From positions 1,922,001 through 1,986,000 of the forward strand of contig NZ_CP040812.1 of assembly GCF_006159205.1 (NCBI RefSeq): 64,000 bases of DNA, in the 5' to 3' direction. How positions within the stretch are numbered: position 1 is the first letter of the stretch; the number at the start of each line of letters is the position of its first letter. The DNA comes from Antarcticibacterium flavum. Lineage in GTDB: Bacteria > Bacteroidota > Bacteroidia > Flavobacteriales > Flavobacteriaceae. The notes below the pieces were generated by a model that was given only the letters and a program-made list of their open reading frames with translations, was not told the origin of the DNA and made no database searches. Position numbers and translations under genes: made by a program. Below are positions 18,894-28,330 of the stretch, piece after piece.

Positions 18894-19091
18894 ATGAAAC
18901 CCACCAGAAAAGACATACATCCCGGTACAAGAGTTCTCATTGTACAAAAGCACGACCAGGGCACAGGGAATCTCACAGAGGGCACTGTCCTCGATATTCT
19001 GACCAAATCGCCGATGCATCCTCACGGGATAAAAGTGCGATTGGAATCTGGGGAAGTGGGGAGAGTGCAGGAGGTTGTTGGGGTTGTCTAG
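18894..19091 (+). CDS. YwbE family protein (DUF2196)
   Basis: This 65-residue basic protein has the YwbE pattern: an N-terminal RKDIHPG, then a small beta-rich body ending EVGRVQEVVG. The function is unknown in the family. It overlaps nothing and starts 1 nt after the SDR gene. Its TAG stop (19089-19091) is the first unit of a TAGTCGT heptanucleotide tract. Confidence 0.88.
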   Translation: MKPTRKDIHPGTRVLIVQKHDQGTGNLTEGTVLDILTKSPMHPHGIKVRLESGEVGRVQEVVGVV

Positions 19092-19130
19092 TCGTTAGTT
19101 TTTAGTCGTTAGTCGTTAGTCGTTAGTCGG
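19089..19130 (+). repeat. Heptanucleotide tract, TAGTCGT units, beginning at the ywbE stop codon
   Basis: There are six 7-bp units: TAGTCGT, TAGTTTT, TAGTCGT three times, then TAGTCGG. The first TAG is the stop codon of ywbE. Because 7 is not a multiple of 3, three consecutive units place a TAG in each reading frame. Confidence 0.9.
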
Positions 19131-19629
19131 TAAAATTCAGATTAGGTCAGGTTTGATGCCTGGAGGTTAATTTGATTACGCGGATTTAAGCGGATTTCGC
19201 GAAATCTCGATTCCTTCCTGTAAGCCACGAATGCACGAATATTTATTTGTTTCCTGCTCTTCTTGCTACCGTCAGGCTGAGACCCTGATAAAATTTTTTT
19301 ATTAGCCTGAGGTGATAACGTCTGAAAATCATCAATGCGAATCAATATTTTTTTTGTTAGAAGGTGTTTTCCGGCCTACGAAAGCTTATCGTAAAATTTG
19401 AAATGAGAGGGGCGTTAAGAATTTTAGGCTGTTTGAGCGAAACGGTTTAATCTCGCTAGAATTTATAATCCCGCGAGTTCCTAAAATTTAGCCACCGAAT
19501 GAAAAATTTAGAGAAGCTTTCGTAAGCCTAGACTTTTTTACTTCTTTTTTGGGCGATGCAAAAAAGAAGGAGCGGTCCTATGAAAGGGGATTAGACTGCC
19601 ATTCGATTCGATGATTATAAGAAAAAAAC
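19131..19629. repeat. Repeat-rich spacer with a long inverted repeat and a strong hairpin
   Basis: No gene is seen. There is a GATTACGCGGATTTAAGCGG repeat at 19172-19200 and a CCACGAATGCACGAAT repeat at 19218-19235, both of which recur near 57.7-57.9 kb. An inverted repeat has arms at 19373-19387 and 19514-19528 (14 of 15 paired). A perfect 11-bp hairpin lies at 19541-19569 (CTTCTTTTTTG, loop of 7, CAAAAAAGAAG). The hairpin sits 61 nt past the stop of the minus-strand dehydrogenase and could end its transcript. The whole 19360-19570 segment resembles an intergenic repeat I have seen in other Flavobacteriia. Confidence 0.6.
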
Positions 19630-20580
19630 CTACTCCCCCCTCCCAAACCTCTCTATTATCTTATCTGCAATAGTAGTAGCGAGTTTTCCATGCGACTCAA
19701 CGGTCCACCCCGCCACGTGGGGGCTGAAGAGGACATTTTCAAGAAGCATTAACTCTTGTAGCGCTTCGGGCATTTCTTTCTTGTCTGTGAAAAGCTGCTC
19801 AAAAGAGCTTTTTTCATATTCCAGCACATCCAGGCCGGCACCCAGGATTTTTCCCTGAATTAGGGCCTGAACAAGATCCTCTGTTACCACACTTTTACCC
19901 CGGGCGGTATTAAGGAACCAAAATGGTTTGGAAAAAGAATTGATGAATTCTTCATTGATCATCTTGTTCGTCTCAGCAGTCCACGGGGTATGTAGACTTA
20001 CCACATCCACCTTTTGGCAGAATTCAGCTAAAGATACCTGCCGGGCGTTATCGTCTCCAACTCCCCCTAGTATGTCATAACAGAGAACCTCAACCTCGAA
20101 TCCGCGGAGTTTTTTGGCGAAGGCTTTTCCCATATTTCCATAGCCTATAAGGCCTACTGTTTTCCCGTCGAGCTCCAATCCGCGATTTGCTTCCCGGTTC
20201 CAGTAACCGTTCCGCACTTCCCTGTCAGCTTTATTCAGCTTATTGAACAGGGAAAGCAGCATTCCCAGCGCATGTTCGGCCACGGCATTGCGGTTACCTT
20301 CTGGAGCAGAGAAAAGTGCGATCCCTCTTTCTTCAGCATATTCCACATCTATACTTTCAAGTCCAGCCCCAACGCGGGCAATGAATTTAAGATTAGGGGC
20401 AGCATCCAGAAAACTTCTCCCAATATCAAATCTGCTTCTTATTACAATCCCGTCATACAGATGCTGGTTCTCCAGGATCTGTTCCATAGACTGGTCATAA
20501 GCTTCAATATTATGATGTCCCGCTTCCGCAAGCTTTTTTAATAATAATGGGTGATTACTGTCTGCATGAAGTATGATCAT
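19630..20580 (-). CDS. D-2-hydroxyacid dehydrogenase (phosphoglycerate dehydrogenase-like)
   Basis: This 316-residue NAD-dependent dehydrogenase has the nucleotide-binding motif GLIGYGNMG at residues 143-151. The catalytic Arg lies in NTARGKSV (about 225), and the catalytic His lies in SPHVAGW (about 287). It lacks the C-terminal ACT domain of SerA, so it may act on glycerate, hydroxypyruvate or a similar 2-hydroxyacid rather than, or in addition to, 3-phosphoglycerate. It lies 5 nt after a cupin gene on the same strand. Confidence 0.88.
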   Translation of the reverse strand: MIILHADSNHPLLLKKLAEAGHHNIEAYDQSMEQILENQHLYDGIVIRSRFDIGRSFLDAAPNLKFIARVGAGLESIDVEYAEERGIALFSAPEGNRNAVAEHALGMLLSLFNKLNKADREVRNGYWNREANRGLELDGKTVGLIGYGNMGKAFAKKLRGFEVEVLCYDILGGVGDDNARQVSLAEFCQKVDVVSLHTPWTAETNKMINEEFINSFSKPFWFLNTARGKSVVTEDLVQALIQGKILGAGLDVLEYEKSSFEQLFTDKKEMPEALQELMLLENVLFSPHVAGWTVESHGKLATTIADKIIERFGRGE

Positions 20581-20585
20581 TCCCT

Positions 20586-20951
20586 TTAAATTTTTGGATA
20601 AGTAGTCCTTGTTTTTTCGTCTGTCACCTCGCCTGTATGCTTAACAGAAAGCTTTTCGAAAAGCATGATATGCACCTCCTCCCCGTCCTTTGTCATAGGG
20701 CAATGCTCTACACCTTTTGGAACAACAATGATCTCTCCCTGCTTCACCTCTTCTGTGCGATCCCGGAACTGAATAAAGAGCGTCCCCTTCACAACCTGAA
20801 AGAGTTCATCCTCCTTCTCGTGTTTATGCCACACAAATTCTCCTTTCACCTTTGCCAGCAAGACCTGCATGTCATCTATTCCAGCTATTTGACGGGGATG
20901 CCAGTGATCACTAAATTTTTTAAGTTTTTGCTGAAGGTTGATAGCGTTCAC
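20586..20951 (-). CDS. Small cupin-domain protein
   Basis: This 121-residue single-domain cupin has the two metal motifs visible as FVWHKHEKEDELFQV (residues 36-50) and PKGVEHCP (76-83). Such proteins often act as metal-dependent isomerases or dioxygenases, or as small-molecule sensors. The substrate is unknown. It is placed between mgtE and the hydroxyacid dehydrogenase in the same direction, with a 5-nt gap to the latter. Confidence 0.85.
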   Translation of the reverse strand: MNAINLQQKLKKFSDHWHPRQIAGIDDMQVLLAKVKGEFVWHKHEKEDELFQVVKGTLFIQFRDRTEEVKQGEIIVVPKGVEHCPMTKDGEEVHIMLFEKLSVKHTGEVTDEKTRTTYPKI

Positions 20952-20983
20952 AACTAAGGTTTAAAACATTTAGGTTAACTCTA

Positions 20984-22336
20984 CTAGAAACCGAGAATGG
21001 CTTTTGCTATTGAGAAATAGATAAGTATCCCGAAGATATCATTACTTGTGGTTATAAAGGGGCCGGTGGCCATTGCGGGATCTATACCCTGCCTATCAAG
21101 TATAATGGGCACAAAGGTTCCTATTAATGAAGCTATCACAATAACTGAAACAAGAGAGATCCCCACAGTCACACCATAGATATAATCAAAGCCTAATAAA
21201 AATGTACCTCCCAAAGCTAGCATTATAGCAAGTACCACCCCGTTGAGCAGGCTTAGCCCCACCTCCTTAATAAGGCGTTTCATTAGAGAACCCCGAAGGG
21301 TATTATTGGCAAGACCCTGCAATACGATGGCAGATGATTGGACTCCTACATTTCCTGCCATTGCCGCGATCAAGGGGACAAAGAAGAACAGAGCACCATA
21401 TTTCTCCATTGCATCCTCAAAGGTTCCAAGGACAGTAACACTTATAAATCCGCCAAGGAGTGCAAGCACCAGCCAGGGCAGGCGGGCGCGGGTGTGTTTC
21501 ATAATACTGTCATCTGCCTCCACACCTTCAGAAATACCTGCAGCCATTTGGTAATCCTTCTCCGCTTCTTCCCTTATAAAATCTACGATATCATCAATGG
21601 TAACCCGGCCTACCAGCCGGCCCATTTCATCAACCACCGGGATCGCCTCCAGGTCATATTTTTGCATCACCCTTGCTACTTCATCCCCGGGGGTGTGTAC
21701 ATTCACATAATCTACCTGCGGGATGTAAACATCCCGTATATGTGCATTACTCCTTGCGGTAAGAAGGTCTTTTAATGATAATCTTCCTTTAAGCTTATTC
21801 CTGTCATCTACCACATAGATCGAGTGCACCCGGGTAACATTTTCTGCCTGGGCCCGCATCTCACTCATACAATTGGTAACACTCCAGTTCTCGTTCACCT
21901 TTACAAGCTCCTTCGCCATAAGACCACCGGCAGAATTTTCATCGTAGCGCAGCAGCTCCACAATATTATCTGCATGCTCCTCATCAATGATCTGGGAAAT
22001 TACTTCCTGTTGTCTTTCTTCAGAAAGTTCTGCGATGATATCGGCCGCATCATCGGTATCCATATTCTCAAGCTCCTCGGCTATTTCTTTAGGAGAAAGA
22101 TTATCGAGAATTCGTTCCCTTACACCCTCCTCCAGCTCCATAAGAGCCTCAGAGGTTTTGTCGCTGTCGAGTAACTTTATGATATAGGTAGCCTCATCCA
22201 GTTCCAGTTCGGTAAGGATCTCTGCAATATCGGCATGGTGAATATCCTCAAGATGCAATAGCAGTTCCTCATCGTTCTTTTGTTCAATGAGGTATTCTAT
22301 CTTCTCGATTAATTCATCACTAAGTTGAAATTGCAT
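20984..22336 (-). CDS. mgtE: Magnesium transporter MgtE
   Basis: This protein of about 450 residues is a Mg2+ channel/transporter. It has the cytosolic N domain of helical repeats (HHADIAEIL), a tandem CBS pair (about 135-255) that gates the channel by sensing Mg2+, and five C-terminal membrane helices from about residue 285. I prefer ATG 22336 (MQFQLSDEL) over ATG 22345 because it matches the family N-terminus. Either start overlaps the end of rsmA (by 17 or 26 nt), which suggests translational coupling. Confidence 0.94.
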   Translation of the reverse strand: MQFQLSDELIEKIEYLIEQKNDEELLLHLEDIHHADIAEILTELELDEATYIIKLLDSDKTSEALMELEEGVRERILDNLSPKEIAEELENMDTDDAADIIAELSEERQQEVISQIIDEEHADNIVELLRYDENSAGGLMAKELVKVNENWSVTNCMSEMRAQAENVTRVHSIYVVDDRNKLKGRLSLKDLLTARSNAHIRDVYIPQVDYVNVHTPGDEVARVMQKYDLEAIPVVDEMGRLVGRVTIDDIVDFIREEAEKDYQMAAGISEGVEADDSIMKHTRARLPWLVLALLGGFISVTVLGTFEDAMEKYGALFFFVPLIAAMAGNVGVQSSAIVLQGLANNTLRGSLMKRLIKEVGLSLLNGVVLAIMLALGGTFLLGFDYIYGVTVGISLVSVIVIASLIGTFVPIILDRQGIDPAMATGPFITTSNDIFGILIYFSIAKAILGF

Positions 22337-23153
22337 ATGGCTCAATTTTTAGTGTAAGTTCAATAAATTGTTCTGTGCTAAGCTGTTCAGGTCGCTGTCC
22401 AAAGATAGCATCTTCACGCAAATTATCTGGTAACTGGAAGATCTTTAAGCTATTTCTAAGAGTCTTGCGTCTTTGCTGAAAGGCAGTTTTAACCACCCTG
22501 AAGAAAAGCGCCTCATCACAGGGAAGACTATAATCTTCTTTTCTGGTCAAACGTATTACTCCGCTCTCAACTTTTGGCGGCGGATTAAACACCGCAGGGG
22601 GAACGGTGAGTAAGTAGGTTACTTCATAAAATGCCTGAGTAAGCACACTCAGGATGCCATAGGTTTTGTTCCCATGAGGGGCGGCGATCCTCTGTGCAAC
22701 CTCCTTTTGGAACATGCCTGCAAATTCGGGAATTTCTTCTCTATTCTCAAGTGTTTTGAAAACTATTTGTGTAGAAATATTATATGGAAAATTTCCGATG
22801 ATCGCGTAGGGACCTTCAGGAAAAATTTTCCTCAAATCATACTTTAAGAAATCCTCCTGGTGGACCTTCCCTTCCAATGTTGGGTAATTTTCATCAAGAT
22901 ATGCAACACTATCCCGGTCAATCTCGATCACGTGCAAATTCACTCCTTTTTTGAGAAGGTATTTTGTGAGTACACCCATACCAGGGCCAATTTCCAGCAC
23001 ATTCTCATAACCTTCCCAGGTAAGGGAGTCGGCTATTTTTTCGGCAACAGATTCATCGGTAAGAAAATGCTGGCCGAGGTGTTTTTTCGCACGCACCTCA
23101 CCATCATTAGCAGGGGTATGCTGGGGGGAATATTTTCCTTTGTTCTTTTTCAT
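22320..23153 (-). CDS. rsmA: 16S rRNA (adenine(1518)-N(6)/adenine(1519)-N(6))-dimethyltransferase
   Basis: This is RsmA/KsgA, 277 residues, which dimethylates two adjacent adenines in the loop of 16S rRNA helix 45. It shows LGQHFL (26-31), the SAM motif EIGPGMG (54-60) and the catalytic NFPYN (121-125). An N-terminal extension of about 20 residues is lysine-rich. Its last codons overlap mgtE. Confidence 0.97.
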   Translation of the reverse strand: MKKNKGKYSPQHTPANDGEVRAKKHLGQHFLTDESVAEKIADSLTWEGYENVLEIGPGMGVLTKYLLKKGVNLHVIEIDRDSVAYLDENYPTLEGKVHQEDFLKYDLRKIFPEGPYAIIGNFPYNISTQIVFKTLENREEIPEFAGMFQKEVAQRIAAPHGNKTYGILSVLTQAFYEVTYLLTVPPAVFNPPPKVESGVIRLTRKEDYSLPCDEALFFRVVKTAFQQRRKTLRNSLKIFQLPDNLREDAIFGQRPEQLSTEQFIELTLKIEPYAIST

Positions 23154-23217
23154 TTAATGTTTTTTGACCCGGGAATTTTCCGGCTTAGTAGGAATAGGTA
23201 AATCTAAAGCAAACAGG

Positions 23218-23532
23218 TTATTCCTTTTGCTCGTTTACCACCTCCAGTTCGGTGCGAAAAGCTACCATTTTACCCTCAAAGGCTTTACTTCTCGAACGCA
23301 GTTGTGCCGCATCCTCCTCATAATATTTTTCCAACATTTCCTTGTTGATGCAGGTATATTGAACTGAGTATGTGATACCTCCCATAGGCTCCTTTACCAC
23401 CACCCTGCTCATTAAGGCTTTGGTGAATTTTTTGGTTAGCAGCATTTCTGGAATATGCTCATTCTGCATCCATTCCAGCCACTCCTCGTGGATATCTTCC
23501 TGGATATTTGTTGTTACGTTGTAGATGTACAT
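23218..23532 (-). CDS. DUF4286 family protein
   Basis: This 104-residue protein has the DUF4286 pattern: MYIYNVTTNI, then HEEWLEWMQNEHIPEML and SVQYTC. It is probably a ferredoxin-like alpha/beta fold. The function is unknown. It is commonly found next to rsmA in Flavobacteriia, as here with a 64-nt gap. A heptanucleotide tract lies 6 nt upstream of its start. Confidence 0.85.
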   Translation of the reverse strand: MYIYNVTTNIQEDIHEEWLEWMQNEHIPEMLLTKKFTKALMSRVVVKEPMGGITYSVQYTCINKEMLEKYYEEDAAQLRSRSKAFEGKMVAFRTELEVVNEQKE

Positions 23533-23538
23533 TTTCTT

Positions 23539-23615
23539 TCGGTTATCGGTTGTCGGTTGTCAGTTATCGGTTGTCGGTTTTCGGTTTGACAGTTTTCGGT
23601 TGTCAGTTGTAGGTT
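23539..23615 (-). repeat. Heptanucleotide tract (CAACCGA-type, inverted)
   Basis: On the plus strand this is a run of TCGGTTG/TCGGTTA/TCAGTTG units, the reverse complement of the CAACCGA and CAACTGA units found at 31.4, 58.0, 58.9, 59.7 and 61.0 kb. The phase slips once near 23589. It stands directly in front of the DUF4286 gene. Confidence 0.85.
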
Positions 23616-23854
23616 AAAAAAAAGACCGCTGCGCTGGTGGAATATAGAAACTAGACCGCTACGCTGTTAGACTTTCTTTTTATAATAAAAGGCTTGTAAG
23701 CACTTTTTCGGTCTGTTTTTTATCTTGAGTTTTTTATCAAATCATAATTTCCTGGATATTTTTCATAACTCATAACTCATAACTCTTTTCCCCCATCCTG
23801 TCTCTTCTCTTACCTCTATTCTCTATTTTCTCAATACTCAATACTCATTTCTCA
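23616..23854. repeat. Repeat-rich spacer downstream of the TPR gene
   Basis: No gene is seen. AGACCGCTGCGCTG (23623-23636) and AGACCGCTACGCTG (23653-23666) are direct repeats. CATAACT units lie at 23763-23786, and CTCAATA-type units at 23829-23864 run into the stop codon of the TPR gene. Confidence 0.7.
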
Positions 23855-23864
23855 CTACTCAATA
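23829..23864 (-). repeat. Heptanucleotide tract (TAGTGAG/TATTGAG units) at the stop codon of the TPR gene
   Basis: Read on the minus strand from the TPR gene's TAG stop (23857-23855), the units are TAGTGAG (shifted by an initial TAGTGAG overlap), AAATGAG, TATTGAG, TATTGAG. The stop codon itself belongs to the repeat. The same family occurs at 62862-62902. Confidence 0.75.
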
Positions 23865-25639
23865 GCATCTCCCCTCAACTGCCTGAAATTTCTCCTCGCA
23901 TCTACAAAATAAATACTGGCGGGAAAATTAAAAATGATCTCCTCGTAATAGTCCTTTGCTTTTTCGGGATTGTTCAGGTGGTTATTATATAGCTCTGCCA
24001 GGCGCCAGGTGGCATTATCTGCCAGGATATCCTCGTAATGGTATTGCAGGATCTTTAAATAATTGGCTTCGGCATTGGTCCAGTTTTCCTCGGCCTCAAA
24101 AAGTTCGGCTTGTTTTAACAGGGCTTCATCCTCAATTTTTTCAGCGGGATGCTCCTGCAGGATCTCATCAAGCAAGGCGATGGCTTCTTTGTTCTTATTC
24201 TGAAACGCCAGCAGGTCTGCCCTTGCAAATTTTTTAAGTGCTGTTTGCAGGCTGTCCTCTACACTGTTATCCTGGATCAAAAGACTTAATTCCAGCGCAT
24301 CATTGGCTATAAGCTGGGTAGAGGATGCCTTTAGTACATCCAGCTGCGTCTTGGCCCATTCAAAATCCCCTTTAAAGTAACTAGTTCTTGCCACCTTAAA
24401 GCGAGCCTCCTGTGCGATCTCATCATTCTTCACCAGGTTTTGCACCTGGGAATAAAATATGAGAGCCCTATTAAACTTCTCTTCCATCACCAGTACATCC
24501 CCTAAGGTCATTTTTACCCTTGCCTGCTCAAAGTCTGAAAGGTTTTGTCCCGAAAGTTTATCAAGAATTGCCACGGCCTGCCCTGTTTCATTTAGTTGAA
24601 ATGAAAGAAAATTGGCAAAATCCACCTGTAGCGAGAGGGTTTCACGACCATAACCATATTGTTCAAAAAGTTTTTCAAAATCTTTTTTAATTGCAGAAAA
24701 TTCGTTTTTAGCGGCCGTGGCGATCTTCATATCCAGCAGCAGTTGATTTGCCTGCAAAAGAATGTTTGGAGATGGTGATTCCTCAATTATGAAGGAAACA
24801 ATATCCTTGGCGGTTTCCAGGTCACCTTCTGCCCTGGCCATTACTGTAAGTTGTATGATCCTTTGCAGGTCATTATTGTTACGGCGATAGATCGCCTTTT
24901 CCTGGGCAAAGGCCCTGTTGAATTCCTTTTGTTGCGAGAAAAGCCAGGCCAGCATCTCATTGTAAACAAGGTCTGGATTCTTTTGCAGGCGCTGCAGCAG
25001 TAATTTTCTAAGCGCATTATTGGCAGGGCTGGCAGCATCATCTGTAATATATCTGTCAAATTCCCGTACAAGATTGTAACTTATCTCCGGCTCCCTTTCC
25101 ATAAGATCAAGGTAGGAGGTGAACATTTGTTCCAGTTTTCCCTGCTCCCCATATAATCTTGCCAGCTGCAGGTGAAATTTTTGTTTGGGATTTTCATCCA
25201 TCCCGGTGCGGTAGGCAAGAATGGCATAATCCAGCAGACTGTATTTTTCAAAAGTACGGGCTACGGAATACGTGTAATTTGGTTTCTCCTTCAGCAAATC
25301 AATAGCCTGATCGAACCAGGAAGCGGCTTCCTCTTTTTTCTGCTGAAGGTTGGCGTTATGCCCCAGTTCTACATAAACATTTGGATTTTGAAGAGTCTTT
25401 TGAAGGCGATCTTTCAGCAGTGCTTCAGCTGAAGAAAAATCCTCCAGTTCCTGGTGGGAGGTAACAAGCCCGTAAAAATAAGTGGAATTCCCCGGGTTCT
25501 CCCGGTAGAGTTGTTGATAGGTCTTTAGCGCTTTTTCATACTCCCCCTGGTCCAGGTAATTTTGTCCCAATTGTTCATTCTGGGCAAGAATTCCGGAAGA
25601 TGTGAGTAACCATAGGCTTATATAAACAAAACAGCGCAT
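23855..25639 (-). CDS. Exported tetratricopeptide-repeat protein
   Basis: This 594-residue protein has a Sec signal peptide (residues 1-19, ending ILAQ) followed by about a dozen TPR-like helical pairs. These start with GQNYLDQGEYEKALKTYQQL and end with NNPEKAKDYYEEIIFNFP. Such proteins are typical scaffolds in the periplasm or at the outer membrane of Bacteroidota, and the partner is unknown. It lies downstream of serS with a 45-nt gap and may be co-transcribed. The C-terminus (FVDARRNFRQLRGD) is typical of tol-pal/YbgF-like TPR ends. Confidence 0.85.
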   Translation of the reverse strand: MRCFVYISLWLLTSSGILAQNEQLGQNYLDQGEYEKALKTYQQLYRENPGNSTYFYGLVTSHQELEDFSSAEALLKDRLQKTLQNPNVYVELGHNANLQQKKEEAASWFDQAIDLLKEKPNYTYSVARTFEKYSLLDYAILAYRTGMDENPKQKFHLQLARLYGEQGKLEQMFTSYLDLMEREPEISYNLVREFDRYITDDAASPANNALRKLLLQRLQKNPDLVYNEMLAWLFSQQKEFNRAFAQEKAIYRRNNNDLQRIIQLTVMARAEGDLETAKDIVSFIIEESPSPNILLQANQLLLDMKIATAAKNEFSAIKKDFEKLFEQYGYGRETLSLQVDFANFLSFQLNETGQAVAILDKLSGQNLSDFEQARVKMTLGDVLVMEEKFNRALIFYSQVQNLVKNDEIAQEARFKVARTSYFKGDFEWAKTQLDVLKASSTQLIANDALELSLLIQDNSVEDSLQTALKKFARADLLAFQNKNKEAIALLDEILQEHPAEKIEDEALLKQAELFEAEENWTNAEANYLKILQYHYEDILADNATWRLAELYNNHLNNPEKAKDYYEEIIFNFPASIYFVDARRNFRQLRGDAIE

Positions 25640-25684
25640 GATGTAAAGATAACAAAATGCGCTGTGGTTAATATTTAAATCCTG

Positions 25685-26956
25685 TTAATCTATAACATCA
25701 AAGCCGGTGTATTTCACCAGGACCTCAGGCACTTTAATCCCTTGTGGGGTTTGATAATTCTCAAGAATACCTGCCAAAACACGTGGCAAAGCCAATGCAC
25801 TTCCATTAAGCGTATGAAGAAGCTGCTTCTTACCCTCGCTGTCCTTATATCTTAATTTCAACCTGTTGGCCTGGAAGGTCTCAAAATTGGAAACTGAACT
25901 TATTTCCAGCCAGCGGTCCTGTGCTGTAGAGAACACTTCAAAATCATAGGTCAATGCCGATGTAAACCCAAGGTCACCACCACATAACCTAAGTATCCTG
26001 TATGGCAATTTCAGTTCCTCAAGCAAATCCTTCACATGCTCCACCATACCTTCAAGGGCAGCATAGGATTCCTCTGGCTTTTCCAGTCTTACCAGCTCTA
26101 CTTTGTCAAACTGGTGCAATCTATTGAGCCCGCGAACGTGAGCACCATAAGACCCGGCCTCTCTTCTAAAACAGGGAGTATAGCCTGTACAGGTAATGGG
26201 AAGATCCACATCTGTAAGCATCATATCCCTGAACATATTTGTCATTGGCACCTCGGCAGTAGGGATAAGATAAAGATCATCCTCTGTAACGTGGTACATT
26301 TGCCCTTCCTTATCTGGAAGTTGTCCTGTTCCAAAACCTGAGGCTTCATTTACCAGTAATGGCAACTGGTATTCCTTATAACCGGCTTCTGCTGCCTTAT
26401 CAAGGAAATAGGTTATCAGGGCACGCTGCAGCCTGGAACCTTTTCCTTTATAAACAGGAAAACCTGCGCCTGTTATCTTGTTGCCAAGTTCAAAATCTAT
26501 AATGTCATATTTCTTTGCCAGCTCCCAATGCGGCAGGGAACCTTCAGCTAAAGTTGGGATTTCTCCCGCTTGGAACACTTCCTCATTATCTTCTTCTGAA
26601 ACACCTGCAGGAACAGAGTCATGCGGCACATTCGGGATTGTATAAAGTAGTTGATCCAGTTTTAGGATTGTATCATTGAGGGTTTCTGAAAGAGTTTTTG
26701 AAGACTCCTTCAGCTTAGCCGACTTCTCCTTAAGCACCCCTGCTTTCATATGCTCCCCGGTCTTAAACAGGAGGCCAATTTCTTTGGAAAGCTGGTTAGC
26801 TTCAGCTAAAGTTTCATCCAGTTGAGTTTGGGTAGAGCGGCGGGTTTCGTCCAGCTGCAGGACTTCCTCAAGAATCCCTTCAGCTTCAAAATTTCTTTTT
26901 TTAAGGGCGTTTATATACGCTTCTTTATTTGCTCGAATATTGCTAACCTGTAACAT
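25685..26956 (-). CDS. serS: Seryl-tRNA synthetase
   Basis: This 423-residue class II synthetase charges tRNA-Ser. The N-terminal antiparallel coiled-coil arm covers about residues 30-100. Motif 2 is seen at FRREAGSYG and LHQFDKVEL, and motif 3 at LNGSALALPRVLAGILENYQ. All family elements are present and the length is normal. A TACATTTG promoter box is found 28 nt before the ATG, so it can be transcribed independently of the HTTM gene upstream. Confidence 0.98.
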   Translation of the reverse strand: MLQVSNIRANKEAYINALKKRNFEAEGILEEVLQLDETRRSTQTQLDETLAEANQLSKEIGLLFKTGEHMKAGVLKEKSAKLKESSKTLSETLNDTILKLDQLLYTIPNVPHDSVPAGVSEEDNEEVFQAGEIPTLAEGSLPHWELAKKYDIIDFELGNKITGAGFPVYKGKGSRLQRALITYFLDKAAEAGYKEYQLPLLVNEASGFGTGQLPDKEGQMYHVTEDDLYLIPTAEVPMTNMFRDMMLTDVDLPITCTGYTPCFRREAGSYGAHVRGLNRLHQFDKVELVRLEKPEESYAALEGMVEHVKDLLEELKLPYRILRLCGGDLGFTSALTYDFEVFSTAQDRWLEISSVSNFETFQANRLKLRYKDSEGKKQLLHTLNGSALALPRVLAGILENYQTPQGIKVPEVLVKYTGFDVID

Positions 26957-26983
26957 AAGTACGGTGTGGTTTTAAATGTGCCA

Positions 26984-26991
26984 CAAATGTA
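26984..26991 (-). promoter_or_regulatory. Promoter of serS
   Basis: TACATTTG on the minus strand fits TAnnTTTG, between the stop of the HTTM gene (27011) and the serS ATG. There is no clear -33 element. Confidence 0.5.
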
Positions 26992-27010
26992 GCAAAAGCC
27001 GGTAAAAATA

Positions 27011-28330
27011 TCAGTCTAAATTGGAGGGTAAAATCCAGTCATGATGCTTAAAATGCTGCCATTTCTCGGCTGCCAGATCTACTTTTGGATCTATAAACTG
27101 TTGGGACGGCCTTCCATTTACCCTTACCCGTGCATCTACAAAAACCTGCACATCCCTGCCCTGTGCAGCATATTCCCTTTTAAGGCGCTGGGCAAACTGC
27201 CATAACATATCTGGCTTGGAGTTAATAGCCCTTAATTGTTTATTGCTTAAGTAGTTATTTTTATCCACATAGATGGTATCTGTAGTTCCTTTTTCTACCA
27301 CTTTAAAAGTACTGTCCCCACCTTTACTACGCAGCATCATCCTCCAGCTTAAACGATGGCCTTCTTCTGTCCATAAAACATTATCCTGGAAGAAGTGATG
27401 CCTTAAGGGCAGGGCTATCTGGACGATAAACCAAACAGAAAAAAATACAAGCAAAGGTTTTCTATATGAAGGCACCACCACTTCCCCTGCTTCATAATAC
27501 GGTTTTCTGCCCCTCAAAAAGATCTGGTTGATCCTGCGCGAAGGAAAAAAGAAAACCGCAAGGGCTAAAGCCAGGTAAGGAAAGATCCCGATATGGAATA
27601 TGAAACTATTGAAAAGGTGAAAAAAGATCGCTGCCAGAAATGCCGGGACGCGGGTCTTTCTCCACAACAGTGCCGGAATGATGAGGAGATCAAAAAGGAA
27701 TCCAAACCAGGCGATGGTATAATGCACCCAGCTTTGTTGCAGGAAATCCCCCACCAGCCAGTAATTCCTTTTGGAATACATAAGCAGCTCCGGGAACGTA
27801 GCATTAAACCAGTCTGGGTACAACTTTGCTATAGCCGCGTAAGTATAGACGATCCACATTTGCAACACTATAGCCACCCACACCCAACGCGGCATTGAAA
27901 TGTCACGAATTGAGGATTTGAGCTTTGCATCAAGAGAAATATGCCGATTTGCGGGTAGAAGCGCCATGATAATACACAGGAGCATCAATAGATAGTAGTG
28001 ATTGTTATAGGAAGACTTCTGCATAAGGTAAACGCCGGCCCACATGAGACCGTAAGCGATTATACTTAGCCGGTACTTATAACCTACCATCACCAGCACC
28101 CCAAAAAGCCCCATAAGGCCGTAATAATATAACATGCCCTCACCCGGCAAAGGCTGCAGGAAATCGAACCCGATAAAATTGAAGGTTTCCTGCGGCTCCA
28201 TTAGGGTGCGGCGAATCCAGCCGGTGGCAATGGCCCCAAATGCCTCAATAGCTATAAGAAACCCGAACATGATCCTGAACACCACCAGGGCGCTGTTATC
28301 AATTCGGGTGAATAGCCACTTATTCAGCAT
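27011..28330 (-). CDS. HTTM-domain membrane protein (vitamin K-dependent gamma-carboxylase-like)
   Basis: This 439-residue protein has several hydrophobic segments in the first 300 residues (an HTTM domain, related to the membrane part of vitamin K-dependent gamma-carboxylase) and a soluble C-terminus (WRMMLRSKGG, then VFVDARVRVNGRPSQ). Bacterial members are common in Flavobacteriia and their reaction is unproven. Its ATG overlaps the end of ribF by 11 nt, which suggests translational coupling in a pth-ribF-HTTM operon. Confidence 0.85.
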   Translation of the reverse strand: MLNKWLFTRIDNSALVVFRIMFGFLIAIEAFGAIATGWIRRTLMEPQETFNFIGFDFLQPLPGEGMLYYYGLMGLFGVLVMVGYKYRLSIIAYGLMWAGVYLMQKSSYNNHYYLLMLLCIIMALLPANRHISLDAKLKSSIRDISMPRWVWVAIVLQMWIVYTYAAIAKLYPDWFNATFPELLMYSKRNYWLVGDFLQQSWVHYTIAWFGFLFDLLIIPALLWRKTRVPAFLAAIFFHLFNSFIFHIGIFPYLALALAVFFFPSRRINQIFLRGRKPYYEAGEVVVPSYRKPLLVFFSVWFIVQIALPLRHHFFQDNVLWTEEGHRLSWRMMLRSKGGDSTFKVVEKGTTDTIYVDKNNYLSNKQLRAINSKPDMLWQFAQRLKREYAAQGRDVQVFVDARVRVNGRPSQQFIDPKVDLAAEKWQHFKHHDWILPSNLD

